35,268 nt of DNA from a virus. The notes below the pieces were generated by a model that had not been told where the DNA came from, ran no database searches, and saw only the letters and a list, made by a program, of their open reading frames with translations. The DNA lies in IMG/VR virus record IMGVR_UViG_3300018049_000068, positions 1 through 35,268 of that record, one strand, 5' to 3'. The position numbers and the translations under genes are program-made. Shown here piece after piece: positions 1 to 7,617 of this stretch. Each line of letters begins with the position of its first letter. The stretch's first letter is position 1.

Positions 1-3000
1 CCGCTAAACATTCCTGTAAAGCTTTGGAACAAGTCTTTAATACCTCCCCAAAGACCTTTTAAAGCATTTCCAATTGAATCAAAAATGCTAGGAGTGCCTT
101 CTGCAGCGCCTTGCTCTGTACCTGTTTTAATTGCATCAGTAGTATCTTTACCTAGCTTTTCACCAACACCAAAAATACCGCTGAAGAATTCAGAAAGCGG
201 ACCTTCACCTTTTTCCAAAGAGCCAATAAGACCATCAAATAACGAAGTACTTAGTCCTTGAGTAAAGCTATCTATAACAGACGTAGTAAGCTGATCAACT
301 AACAAGTTTCCAAATTGTTTAAAGTCACCTGTAATTAAAGCTTCATTAAGACCTTGCTGGAACGTGCTTGCAAAGTCTTTTGCATATTGCATACCAATAG
401 TTTCACTTTCAAGTGCATCTCCACCTTGTCCACCTGCCTTTTTCTTAAGCTCATCAGAGACTTCACCATTCTCTAGATTATCAATGGCAGTAGTAAGTGC
501 TGCGTCATGATCTTGGAAGGCTATTAGTAGGCGTTCTTCTGCTTCTGCAAGTTGTGCCTTAAGCATAATGTCTTTTGGATTTATTTTTAATTGATCTTTT
601 ACTTGTTCAATTTGTTCACCAAGTCGTCTAATACGTCTTAAAGCAGTGTTAAAGTTTCTTAGCGTTGGCCCTTGAAGTATACCAGCAGAAAGTATTTCTT
701 GAATTTCTGATCCTGTATAAGCACTACCGCCTTTTTCAAATCTTGGAAGCAGCTTCCCAATTAAACCACCCATGCTAAATGCAGGGAAAGTTCCTGAGTT
801 GATTGCATCCATAAACTTTGTGCCATACTTGGCAACAGAACTTTGTCTAACAACATACTCACCATTTGATATTCTGGCAAGAATACTGTCTGAAGTTCCT
901 GATCCTGGGCCTGATACTTTACCACCTGAAGCAAAGGCTGTAGCTCCTTTTTCACCTCTTCCTGGAATTATAAAAGAAATATCTTTATTAGGAAGTTCTT
1001 TTAGCTTAGCTACATATTCTGACAAAGATTCAACAAGACCATCCATAGATGTTTTAAGATTATCTACTGACTTCTGTTGTTCAGGAGTAACAATAGGTAA
1101 TTCTCGAATAGACTTAAATGCTTCTTTAAACATTTCAATCTTTTCTTCTGCATCTAGGGCATCTATGATTTGTGTCTTAATGTCTTCTTCACCCTTTTGA
1201 AGAGCTTCTTCTGCTATTTCTAGGCTAGGATCGATTCTAAATACAATACCTGCATCTTTAAATGCTTGAGCAAAGCCGCCATATTCTTTAAAGGCTTCCT
1301 GATCAATTTTATTAGTTTCTTCATCAAGAAAACTAGAAAGAGTTGCCTTAAGAACATCATTGATATTTTGACCATCTTTAGTAGTAAATCCTGGAAATAA
1401 AGACTGAAAGTCAATTTTAATAGGATTTACATTTCTTAAGCGTTTATCAATTCTTGCGCCAATATCATCAAATAGCTTTTCACCAAGCTCTGAATCAATA
1501 ATCTCATTGATATTAAGACCATCTTCAATAGCTTTAATAAGACCTGCTCGGTTTTCAGTTAAGGCCGCACCAATATCAGTTGCAAAGGCAGCAGATACTC
1601 CCTTGGCTTGATCACCACCTACTGTAGGAGAAAACCCTAAAGCAAGTCGAAGATCTTGGCTATCTGCTGAGAAATTGTTTGCTGCAACAGTATAACCTTT
1701 AACCAAAGCATAACCCAAAGCAGCTGCAATGGCTGCAATTCCAACTGGGCCAGTGAAGCCAATAGCAATTCTGTCTAAGATCATACGACCTAAGATTTTA
1801 AATCTATTACCAGTGCCGAACTGTTCATTAAATTTAGCAGCAGTCCAAAGATCTTTAAAACCACCCCAAATTGCATTAGCGGCTTTTTCTGTAAGGAATC
1901 CTGCTCCAATTACAGTACCAATGTCTATTGCTACCCCTGTAAGCCCTTCTTGAGGAAGATTTAATTTATCAACAACCCAATCTAAAGCAATAACACCACC
2001 AACAGTACCTGCTGCCCTAAAGATATTTTTGGTAAGCATAAAAGCTTTACCTTTGGTTTGACTAATTAATTTCTTAGAATCTTCAGAACTAGGGTCAAAG
2101 ATAGCCGCTGCTATAATAGCATTTCTAACATTTTTACTAAAAATAGCACCAATACCTGCAAGAGCACCAACACCAAAAATAGCATCAAGAATATCATTGT
2201 CAGTAAAACCAAGCCCCTCACGAACCCCAGCGCCAAGACTACCTACTGTTAGAGTTACTGTAGCAAAAAGATTACCATCACTACCTGAAAGAAAATTATT
2301 AATTTCAGTTACAGTGTCTCGTGCTATTCTACGAACAGCTGATTGAAAACCTTCAGTCGGTGCAAAGTTAGCACCAATAGTAAGACCTGCAAGAGTTAAA
2401 AGTAAACCCTTAGTTCCTAGTTTTAATGCAGCAATACCCCCTACAACTAAAGCGGCATTAAACTTACTCAATAAATCATCTGCACTAAAACCAAGAGTAA
2501 TATTGCTTAGTTTATCAAGTTGTTCTGAAGTTTTAGCTGAAATATCTACAACTACTTTTTGAGTAACTGTTACAGTGTCTTGTAAGATAGTTGAGCCAGC
2601 TTTGAAAGTTCCATCTTCATTATATAAAAATGATCCTTTGACAGCGGCTTCTAAGTCTTTAATATACCCTGTTGCAGTATCTTTAAAACTTTTTAGTTGA
2701 GGTAAAATGTTTCCATCTATAAAGCCAAAAAGATTTCTTTTTACTTTTTCAGTGCCACCTGGAGTTTCTACTGTTGTATAAACAATAAAGTCGAATAAGT
2801 CAGCAAAGGCTTGTTTAATTCTGTCAATTACAGGAAGAACGTCATTATAAGCATCTTCTAAGAATTGAAATAAACGCCTCTTAACTTTCTTATTGCCGCC
2901 CATTCCATCAAGGCGAGTGTTTTCTTCTGTAGTTGTGTAGACAATAAAATTAAATAATTCTTTAAATCTTTGTCTTGCAGCACTTATATAGGAGCTAATA

Positions 3001-4490
3001 TTTTCTAAAGAGAGTTTTCCCCATACTTGATTAATTTCATCAACAGTATCAGGTACAACTGAGTTACCTACAAGATAGTCATAAAGTTTCCAAAACGCAC
3101 TAGAAACCCAACCAGTAAATTCAAGAATAGCTTGAATTGCAGGAGAACCTTCTTTTAATTTTTGGAATTCTGTTCCAATATCTCTTACAATATTTTTGAT
3201 AGTTGCTGAAACGGCTTGTAAGTTAGCTAGGCTATTCCCAAAGAAATTATCTCTAGGTAGTAGTTCTTCAACCCCTGGACCAACAACTTTAGTTTCATAG
3301 AAAATATCAGTAATTGCTGATTTAATATCTCTTATAACTTCTAGAGTGCTGTTTTTAGCATTAATTAAAGAGGCTCTAAAGTTTTCATAATTTAGCTCAG
3401 GTAAAGAAAATTCTATACTTGAAAGTTCTTTAAGGATAGCTTCTGCTACGCCTCTAATTGGCCTTTTTACTTTTTCAGTGCCACCTGGAGTGTCTACAGT
3501 AGTATAAAGAACTCTTTCAATTATTTCTTGTAATTCTTTATAAGCCTTAGTAAACCCGCTTGTGTCAATACTAAAAGTATCTTTAAAAGCATTTTTAACT
3601 GCAAGAAAAGCTAAGTAAGCATCTGACCTAAAAATAAAGATCTCATCACCAATAAGTCTTAGGTTATTTGCAAAAGTTCGTCTAAAATTATAAACAGCAT
3701 CGGTAACTAAATTAATGCCAGTAATAATAACTTGAGAAAACCCAACTTCTTGATCTACTGCAGAAATAGCTGCAACAAATTCATTTTTGAATACAGTAGT
3801 TGCTTGATCAATAGTTGTTGCAATCAACTTAAACTGTTCATCAACAGCTATGCCTTGAGATAAAAGTGCGTCTAGAATAACTTGCGTTGTTAAAGCACCT
3901 TCTTCACCTAACTTCTTAAGAGCGCCTAGCTCTACACCAATACCATCAGCAATTGCTTGGGCTACTCGTGGAATTTGTTCTCTAACTGAGTTAAGTTCTT
4001 GTCCTCTAAGTTCACCAGAGGCAAGACCTTGGCCTAACTGTACAAGTGCTGCTCTTGCTGATTCAGCAGAAGCACCTGAAATAACAGTAGCCTTTTGAAT
4101 TGTTTCTGTAACTTCAAGGAGTTGTCCTGGGTCTACGTCTTTAATTGCTAGCCCAAAACGGTTAAATACCTCAACTGCTCCACCGATTTCGGTTCTAGAA
4201 CGAGCAGAGATATCATAAAGTTTTTCTAAAGTACCAGTAACATTACCCACTTCACCAGTAACTAGTCTAATTCTGTTTTCGAAGTTTTTAACAGAGTCGG
4301 TAGCTCTTGAAATACCTTTTACTACTTGAGTAGCAGCGAAAGCACTAGTAATACCAATAGCTAAATTTCTAAAGGCACCAACGGCTCTACTAGCTGTTTT
4401 ATCTAGATTTGTAACAGATCTTTCTAATTGCCCTAGATCCTTTCGGGCTTGAGTCGTATTAGCACGGACTCTAATTTCTACACCACTCAT
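1..4490 (-). CDS. Tail tape measure protein, 3' end cut off by the window
   Basis: The frame is open from the ATG at 4488-4490 to the left edge, giving 1496 complete codons and no stop. The start has a near-perfect ribosome site (AAGGAGG). Residues about 95-200 match the phage tape-measure N-terminal domain (FNRFG, later GLASGELRGQELNSVREQIP). The middle alternates hydrophobic Gly/Ala-rich segments (about 650-900) with helical stretches. Near residue 1190 is the typical late motif GGKVSGPGSGTSDS followed by NGEYVV. Tape measure proteins span the tail tube and set its length; using about 0.15 nm per residue, the visible part alone implies a tail over 220 nm, which points to a siphovirus or long myovirus. 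A motif around IVYTTVETPGGTEKVKR recurs three times (residues about 325-342, 510-540, 565-590). It follows the tail chaperone genes, as expected. Confidence 0.93.
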   Translation of the reverse strand, partial: MSGVEIRVRANTTQARKDLGQLERSVTNLDKTASRAVGAFRNLAIGITSAFAATQVVKGISRATDSVKNFENRIRLVTGEVGNVTGTLEKLYDISARSRTEIGGAVEVFNRFGLAIKDVDPGQLLEVTETIQKATVISGASAESARAALVQLGQGLASGELRGQELNSVREQIPRVAQAIADGIGVELGALKKLGEEGALTTQVILDALLSQGIAVDEQFKLIATTIDQATTVFKNEFVAAISAVDQEVGFSQVIITGINLVTDAVYNFRRTFANNLRLIGDEIFIFRSDAYLAFLAVKNAFKDTFSIDTSGFTKAYKELQEIIERVLYTTVDTPGGTEKVKRPIRGVAEAILKELSSIEFSLPELNYENFRASLINAKNSTLEVIRDIKSAITDIFYETKVVGPGVEELLPRDNFFGNSLANLQAVSATIKNIVRDIGTEFQKLKEGSPAIQAILEFTGWVSSAFWKLYDYLVGNSVVPDTVDEINQVWGKLSLENISSYISAARQRFKELFNFIVYTTTEENTRLDGMGGNKKVKRRLFQFLEDAYNDVLPVIDRIKQAFADLFDFIVYTTVETPGGTEKVKRNLFGFIDGNILPQLKSFKDTATGYIKDLEAAVKGSFLYNEDGTFKAGSTILQDTVTVTQKVVVDISAKTSEQLDKLSNITLGFSADDLLSKFNAALVVGGIAALKLGTKGLLLTLAGLTIGANFAPTEGFQSAVRRIARDTVTEINNFLSGSDGNLFATVTLTVGSLGAGVREGLGFTDNDILDAIFGVGALAGIGAIFSKNVRNAIIAAAIFDPSSEDSKKLISQTKGKAFMLTKNIFRAAGTVGGVIALDWVVDKLNLPQEGLTGVAIDIGTVIGAGFLTEKAANAIWGGFKDLWTAAKFNEQFGTGNRFKILGRMILDRIAIGFTGPVGIAAIAAALGYALVKGYTVAANNFSADSQDLRLALGFSPTVGGDQAKGVSAAFATDIGAALTENRAGLIKAIEDGLNINEIIDSELGEKLFDDIGARIDKRLRNVNPIKIDFQSLFPGFTTKDGQNINDVLKATLSSFLDEETNKIDQEAFKEYGGFAQAFKDAGIVFRIDPSLEIAEEALQKGEEDIKTQIIDALDAEEKIEMFKEAFKSIRELPIVTPEQQKSVDNLKTSMDGLVESLSEYVAKLKELPNKDISFIIPGRGEKGATAFASGGKVSGPGSGTSDSILARISNGEYVVRQSSVAKYGTKFMDAINSGTFPAFSMGGLIGKLLPRFEKGGSAYTGSEIQEILSAGILQGPTLRNFNTALRRIRRLGEQIEQVKDQLKINPKDIMLKAQLAEAEERLLIAFQDHDAALTTAIDNLENGEVSDELKKKAGGQGGDALESETIGMQYAKDFASTFQQGLNEALITGDFKQFGNLLVDQLTTSVIDSFTQGLSTSLFDGLIGSLEKGEGPLSEFFSGIFGVGEKLGKDTTDAIKTGTEQGAAEGTPSIFDSIGNALKGLWGGIKDLFQSFTGMFS

Positions 4491-4506
4491 ACGTGACCTC
4501 CTTAAT

Positions 4507-4559
4507 AAATTAGCCCCCTAACGAGTTCCCGATACAGGAAGCCATCAGAGGGCTAATTT
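4507..4559 (-). terminator. Long hairpin between the gp10-like gene and the tape measure gene
   Basis: On the minus strand AAATTAGCCC pairs perfectly with GGGCTAATTT, and the interior continues pairing with one C-C mismatch and several G-U pairs down to a small loop, giving a stem of more than 20 bp. It begins right at the stop codon of the upstream gene. ATTTATTAAGGAGG follows, so a short U-rich tract runs straight into the tape measure ribosome site. It could be a partial terminator, an RNase III processing site or an mRNA stabiliser; the sequence does not decide between these. Confidence 0.65.
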
Positions 4560-4886
4560 TTAATTAGGGGTAATCAAGCCTATCTTCATTAAGACTTGCT
4601 CAATAAAGTATCTAGGCGCTTGCTTACTATGTCCTTGGTTAAGAACTGAAATGTATTCAACAGGGTTTTCAATTACCCCTTCAACAAACAAAGAACTATT
4701 CTTTCTTTTTCTGCTTTTCCAACCAGAACGAGCCTTGCCTGTATCAACAGGAGTAACTACTCGTAAAGTTTCTGTAGCATAATCTATTCTTTGTTCCAGA
4801 GACATATTAGCTTGTTCTCGAACTTCTCTTTCAACTCTTTCGAGTTCTTGTTTGAAGTTCACGATATCTAAACTAATTTTATTCAT
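4560..4886 (-). CDS. HK97 gp10-like tail/neck protein
   Basis: The 108-residue protein resembles the HK97 gp10-like minor tail or tail-completion family. It has a helical charged N-terminus (about 10-45), the typical core TPVDTGKARSGW (about 65-77), then a beta segment with VEGVIENPVEYISVLNQG and the ending GHSKQAPRYFIEQVL. Such proteins act at the head-tail joint or tail end during assembly. Its start overlaps the end of the T-like tail chaperone gene by 4 bases (ATGA), implying coupled translation. Its position directly before the tape measure gene is unusual for gp10 proteins, which more often lie between connector and terminator genes, so the exact role is uncertain. Confidence 0.6.
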   Translation of the reverse strand: MNKISLDIVNFKQELERVEREVREQANMSLEQRIDYATETLRVVTPVDTGKARSGWKSRKRKNSSLFVEGVIENPVEYISVLNQGHSKQAPRYFIEQVLMKIGLITPN

Positions 4887-5182
4887 TTATTTTTAAAATC
4901 AGGTTTCCAACCTGAATTGTCTCCATTTTTAGCTTTTAGCATTAATTCTAACATTTTACCTTTAGGAACTGCCTGATCGTTCTTTTGTTGCTTTATGCTA
5001 TTTGTTTTAATCTGTTTTAAAGTTTGGAATATACTTTCGGCGCTTCCTTTTACACCTTGAGAACGTAACATTAAATAAGTTCTTTGGTCTTCTCTCCAAC
5101 CAACAGGTCTTCTGTGAAAAAACTCAAACCACTTTAAAAGCTCTTCATAAGGCATTTCATCTAAGAGTTTATAAACAGGCAT
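4883..5182 (-). CDS. Lambda gpT-like tail assembly chaperone, made by -1 frameshift
   Basis: The 99 residues after the first ATG match the lambda gpT type of tail assembly protein: a short N-terminus, the core PYEELLKWFEFFHRRPVGWR, then RTYLMLRSQGVK and a Lys-rich tail. The frame is open upstream of this ATG to about 5293 and overlaps the end of the preceding G-like gene. A GGGAAAC slippery heptamer (5230-5236) directly before the G stop would shift ribosomes into this frame at codon CTA (5228-5230), giving a GT fusion of 215 residues (100 from G plus 115). The ATG at 5180-5182 has only a weak ribosome site, consistent with expression mainly as the fusion. In lambda, gpG and gpGT load onto the tape measure protein to start tube assembly. 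Confidence 0.8.
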   Translation of the reverse strand: MPVYKLLDEMPYEELLKWFEFFHRRPVGWREDQRTYLMLRSQGVKGSAESIFQTLKQIKTNSIKQQKNDQAVPKGKMLELMLKAKNGDNSGWKPDFKNK

Positions 5183-5226
5183 TTTTAACTCATACGCTAT
5201 TTCGAAAATAGATTCCTCTTTATCAG

Positions 5227-5529
5227 TTAGTTTCCCTCGGATTGTGCTCCTAAACCTGAGTATGCCATGATACTTTCGGAAAGAACATTTAATTCACCTA
5301 AAGGAAAAGTGTTAAAATCTTCATCGGTAAGTTGATCTGCACCAACAACTGCAATTTTAATAACTGATTTTAACAAGTCAATTTGGGCATCATTTGCTTT
5401 TGATTTTTCACTTTTTCGTACTAAATCTTGTACTTTAAGAACTTCTGAGACTGATAGTTTTTTAATCTCTACAGACTCTCCCATAAAATCAACCGTTTTT
5501 AAAATATTTTTACCAACTAAATGTTTCAT
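5227..5529 (-). CDS. Lambda gpG-like tail assembly chaperone
   Basis: This 100-residue protein has the layout of phage tail assembly chaperones: a beta N-terminus (VDFMGESVEIKKLSVSEVLK), a helix through the middle and an acidic late motif LTDEDFNTFPLGELN. It starts inside an ATGA overlap (5526-5529) with the upstream gene and ends in TAA placed directly after a GGGAAAC slippery sequence. It would be the abundant non-shifted product, with the shifted fraction carrying the gpT-like domain. It lies between the major tail protein and the tape measure gene, as in lambda-like phages. Confidence 0.82.
   Translation of the reverse strand: MKHLVGKNILKTVDFMGESVEIKKLSVSEVLKVQDLVRKSEKSKANDAQIDLLKSVIKIAVVGADQLTDEDFNTFPLGELNVLSESIMAYSGLGAQSEGN
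5230..5236 (-). promoter_or_regulatory. GGGAAAC programmed -1 ribosomal frameshift site
   Basis: On the minus strand the heptamer reads G GGA AAC in the frame of the G-like gene, followed immediately by the TAA stop. It fits the X XXY YYZ rule for -1 slippage and differs from lambda's GGGAAAG only in the last base. After slippage translation continues as CTA ACT GAT in the T-like frame, which is open to the T-like stop at 4883. Both the heptamer and the overlapping frame sit where this event is known in many tailed phages. Confidence 0.85.
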
Positions 5530-5762
5530 TGCAGTTTATCCTTTTCTGTAAACAAATCTTGATTATTAGCTTGAAAGTCATCAAGCATCTTTCTTACTGT
5601 GTGTAATACTGATAGAGTTTCTAAACACTCTTTTCCTTCTTTTGAATCTTCTTCAAAATCTTTAAAACGTTCAAAACTCTTTCGAATACTAATGTCTATA
5701 CTACGCCGCATATGCCTAAACGTAGTACGCATTACAAATGCTTTACTAAATGGTTTATCCAT
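5526..5762 (-). CDS. Small protein in the tail chaperone operon, function unknown
   Basis: I do not recognise a family for these 78 residues. It is highly charged and probably all-helical, with an Arg-rich first third (MRTTFRHMRRSIDISIRKSF) and a long acidic/basic helix after it. Its stop overlaps the G-like chaperone start by 4 bases (ATGA), so the two are probably translated together. Being the first gene after the hairpin that follows the major tail protein, it is likely a tail assembly factor, but that is inferred only from position. Confidence 0.6.
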   Translation of the reverse strand: MDKPFSKAFVMRTTFRHMRRSIDISIRKSFERFKDFEEDSKEGKECLETLSVLHTVRKMLDDFQANNQDLFTEKDKLQ

Positions 5763-5786
5763 AATATCTCTCTTATTATATAAGTA

Positions 5787-5810
5787 AGGAAGCCCCCAAA
5801 GGGACTCCCT
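5787..5810 (-). terminator. Hairpin after the major tail protein gene
   Basis: On the minus strand AGGGAGTCCC pairs with GGGGCTTCCT around the loop TTTG (10 pairs, two of them G-U). It begins about 12 bases after the major tail protein stop and is preceded by an A-rich run. Downstream is TACTTATATAAT, so the U tract is poor. It may be a leaky terminator that lowers expression of the chaperone and tape measure genes relative to the abundant tube protein. Confidence 0.55.
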
Positions 5811-5821
5811 AAAAAGTTTTT

Positions 5822-6352
5822 TTATGGTAGTGTAGCTGGACCAAAGAAGTCTGATTGAGTAGACAAAGTAACTGTAGCAGTTGTTTGGTCTGTCAATGCA
5901 GGGTTGATCAAGATAGCTTCAACTTTACCTTTGAAGTAAAATTCTGTGTTACCATATGTTAGTGCTGTAGCAGCAGTATCTAATGATGCAGCTTCTGTAG
6001 TTGCTTCTTCACACATCATAAAGCGGAAATAAACTTGTGTTCCGATTAGAGCATGAATATCTGTCATGTCGTTAGCAACATAGTTAACAGTAACTTCTAG
6101 AGTAGGTGCGTCAGACTGGCCTTGCACCTGAGAAGAAGAACTCTGACCATAAACTGGTACGTTAACGATGTTTGCAGGAGTACCAATTGAAGGGAACTCA
6201 CGAACAGAAGGCATACGGTCTACATCAGCAGCATTTGCTGTTACGAATAGGTCAGCATAACCCGCTGCATTTTCTGATGCAGGTGTTGATGCGCCACTAT
6301 AAATGTCTAGGTAGGTAAAAATACCTGCGCCTAGGGAATCAATATGAGCCAT
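5822..6352 (-). CDS. Major tail (tube) protein
   Basis: A 176-residue protein with beta-rich composition, placed between the tail terminator-like gene and the tail chaperones, the standard position of the siphovirus tube protein. Visible features are a polar loop region (about 55-80, PSIGTPANIVNVPVYG), a strand series including APTLEVTVNYVANDMTDIHA, and a C-terminal half with alternating hydrophobic residues (FYFKGKVEAILIN, TATVTLSTQSDFFGP). Many copies would polymerise into the tail tube around the tape measure protein. The hairpin directly after its stop fits a gene needing higher expression than those downstream. Assignment rests on synteny, size and fold-like pattern, not on a unique motif. 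Confidence 0.75.
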   Translation of the reverse strand: MAHIDSLGAGIFTYLDIYSGASTPASENAAGYADLFVTANAADVDRMPSVREFPSIGTPANIVNVPVYGQSSSSQVQGQSDAPTLEVTVNYVANDMTDIHALIGTQVYFRFMMCEEATTEAASLDTAATALTYGNTEFYFKGKVEAILINPALTDQTTATVTLSTQSDFFGPATLP

Positions 6353-6355
6353 TTA

Positions 6356-6757
6356 TTATTCTCCATATATTTTAAATGGTATTAAGTATCTAGCACTATA
6401 AAGTGCCTTATTAGATGGGTCTAGCCCTTCCACATTCAAATAAGATGTTCCAAGCTCAGTTCCATTTGTTAAACGTTTATTTTGTAAGCTAATATCTAGT
6501 ATGTCAGAAATCGCCATAAGACGAGATTGTCCTTCACCAGCTTTTACAAAAATCTTAACGGCAACAAGACCTTCAAGTTGCTTTCCACCGCCGTGAGCAT
6601 TATTTTCACTGTTACTAGGTAATACGTTAAGTCTACAAAACTCGTTCTGATCATCAATAGTACCTTGATAGTTATCAGGATAAATATCGATATTATTTGC
6701 AGTCCAAGTTGCGGAACCAAATACAGTTTCAATATCGTCTAAAACATTATCATACAT
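6356..6757 (-). CDS. Tail terminator-like protein
   Basis: The 133-residue protein lies between a head-tail connector gene and the major tail protein, the normal place for the tail terminator (lambda gpU role), which caps the finished tube and joins it to the head. It has an N-terminal helix (MYDNVLDDIETVF), a central strand around EGLVAVKIFVKAGEGQSRL, a helix that follows, and a C-terminal strand SARYLIPFKIYG. This alpha/beta pattern fits the terminator fold and resembles the DUF4128-type proteins often annotated here. Its start overlaps the stop of the upstream gene at 6757. Confidence 0.6.
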   Translation of the reverse strand: MYDNVLDDIETVFGSATWTANNIDIYPDNYQGTIDDQNEFCRLNVLPSNSENNAHGGGKQLEGLVAVKIFVKAGEGQSRLMAISDILDISLQNKRLTNGTELGTSYLNVEGLDPSNKALYSARYLIPFKIYGE

Positions 6758-7095
6758 TAGACTTTCTCCTTAGTTAGGATAGCCGTAATAACAAAATTAT
6801 TGTCAGTATAGTCAATAATGTTATAAACTTTAGAATCAACAGTTAATACATCATATACTGAAATATCAACCCCTGACTTCATAAGAGCCGTAGTTGTAAA
6901 CCCTTCACCTGAAGGTTTCTGAGTAGATTCAATAATAACGTCTACAGTTTGACTACTAATAGTACTAACTGTTTGTCGAGTATTAAAGTCATAACTAGAA
7001 ACTGCCTTAGTAGAAAGAGTTCCTTGCTTAACAAGATCACCTGCAGCAGTAAAAGCTTTATCAACAGCAGCAGTTACTTTTGCAGAAAGTGACAT
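6757..7095 (-). CDS. Head-tail joining (head closure-like) protein
   Basis: A 112-residue protein between the adaptor-like and tail terminator-like genes. After an N-terminal helix (AKVTAAVDKAFTAAGDL) it is mostly beta, with a middle segment QTVDVIIESTQKPSGEGF, GVDISVYDVLTVDSKVYNII and a final strand NFVITAILTKEK. The SYDxxTRQT and VDSKVYNI patterns are typical of small connector or stopper proteins that close the portal after packaging. The start overlaps the upstream stop as TAATG at 7095. Function is inferred from position and fold-like pattern. Confidence 0.55.
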   Translation of the reverse strand: MSLSAKVTAAVDKAFTAAGDLVKQGTLSTKAVSSYDFNTRQTVSTISSQTVDVIIESTQKPSGEGFTTTALMKSGVDISVYDVLTVDSKVYNIIDYTDNNFVITAILTKEKV

Positions 7096-7601
7096 TAGTT
7101 AGCCCTCCACCAACTGGAACCCATACCGAATGACCCTCTTCGAATAAGTGGTCTTAATGGTTTAATTACAAAAGCTGGTGTAATAGAAATTCTGGTTACA
7201 TCGTTGTTACTATCAGATAAACTAATTGATCCGATACTAATGCTTTCATAAGTTTGAGTAGTTTGAGCTAACAAGTCTTCATTGTTTAACAAATGTAATG
7301 CTTGTTCGTAAACGCCTATTTTTACAAGATCTGGCACAGTAGAGTCTGAAATAGAAATCTCTTGACCCATACGAGGATCATAGTAACGAGCGTTTTTACG
7401 AGGCCAAGCAAGAGCTTGAGAAGAGCTAACAGCCGATCCAATCCAAGGATTGTTGTCGATAATTTGTGTAGCAGTTACAAGTGCATCTTCTTTATCGTTA
7501 TTAGAGGCACTGTCCCAATTTGCAGAGTCAATTCGAGTTTCGAAGTAATCATCTGCATTAGCAACTGTTACATAACTATTAGTATTTAGAACTAAAGCCA
7601 T
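7095..7601 (-). CDS. Head-tail adaptor (DnaT-like family) protein
   Basis: These 168 residues resemble a phage family widely labelled 'putative DnaT-like ssDNA binding protein', which in this synteny is the adaptor that docks under the portal. The helix-rich N-terminal half contains NTNSYVTVANADDYFETR, then NDKEDALVTATQIIDN and LAWPRKNARYYDPRMG. The Trp-Pro-Arg and the preceding helices are characteristic. The C-terminal half has a helix (VKIGVYEQALHLLNN) and an extended arm ending in RRGSFGMGSSWWRAN. It directly follows the major capsid gene. The DnaT label should not be read as a replication role; position argues for a connector. Confidence 0.68.
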   Translation of the reverse strand: MALVLNTNSYVTVANADDYFETRIDSANWDSASNNDKEDALVTATQIIDNNPWIGSAVSSSQALAWPRKNARYYDPRMGQEISISDSTVPDLVKIGVYEQALHLLNNEDLLAQTTQTYESISIGSISLSDSNNDVTRISITPAFVIKPLRPLIRRGSFGMGSSWWRAN

Positions 7602-7617
7602 TAGCTCCTCCTATTTA

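Noticed and set aside
772-1200. Plus-strand open frame of 142 codons
   Set aside because: Lies opposite the tape measure coding sequence, has no recognisable motif, and no other gene in the window is on the plus strand.
7095-7601. DnaT-like label taken as a DNA replication gene
   Set aside because: The position directly after the major capsid gene and the recurrence of this family in connector slots argue for a head-tail adaptor.
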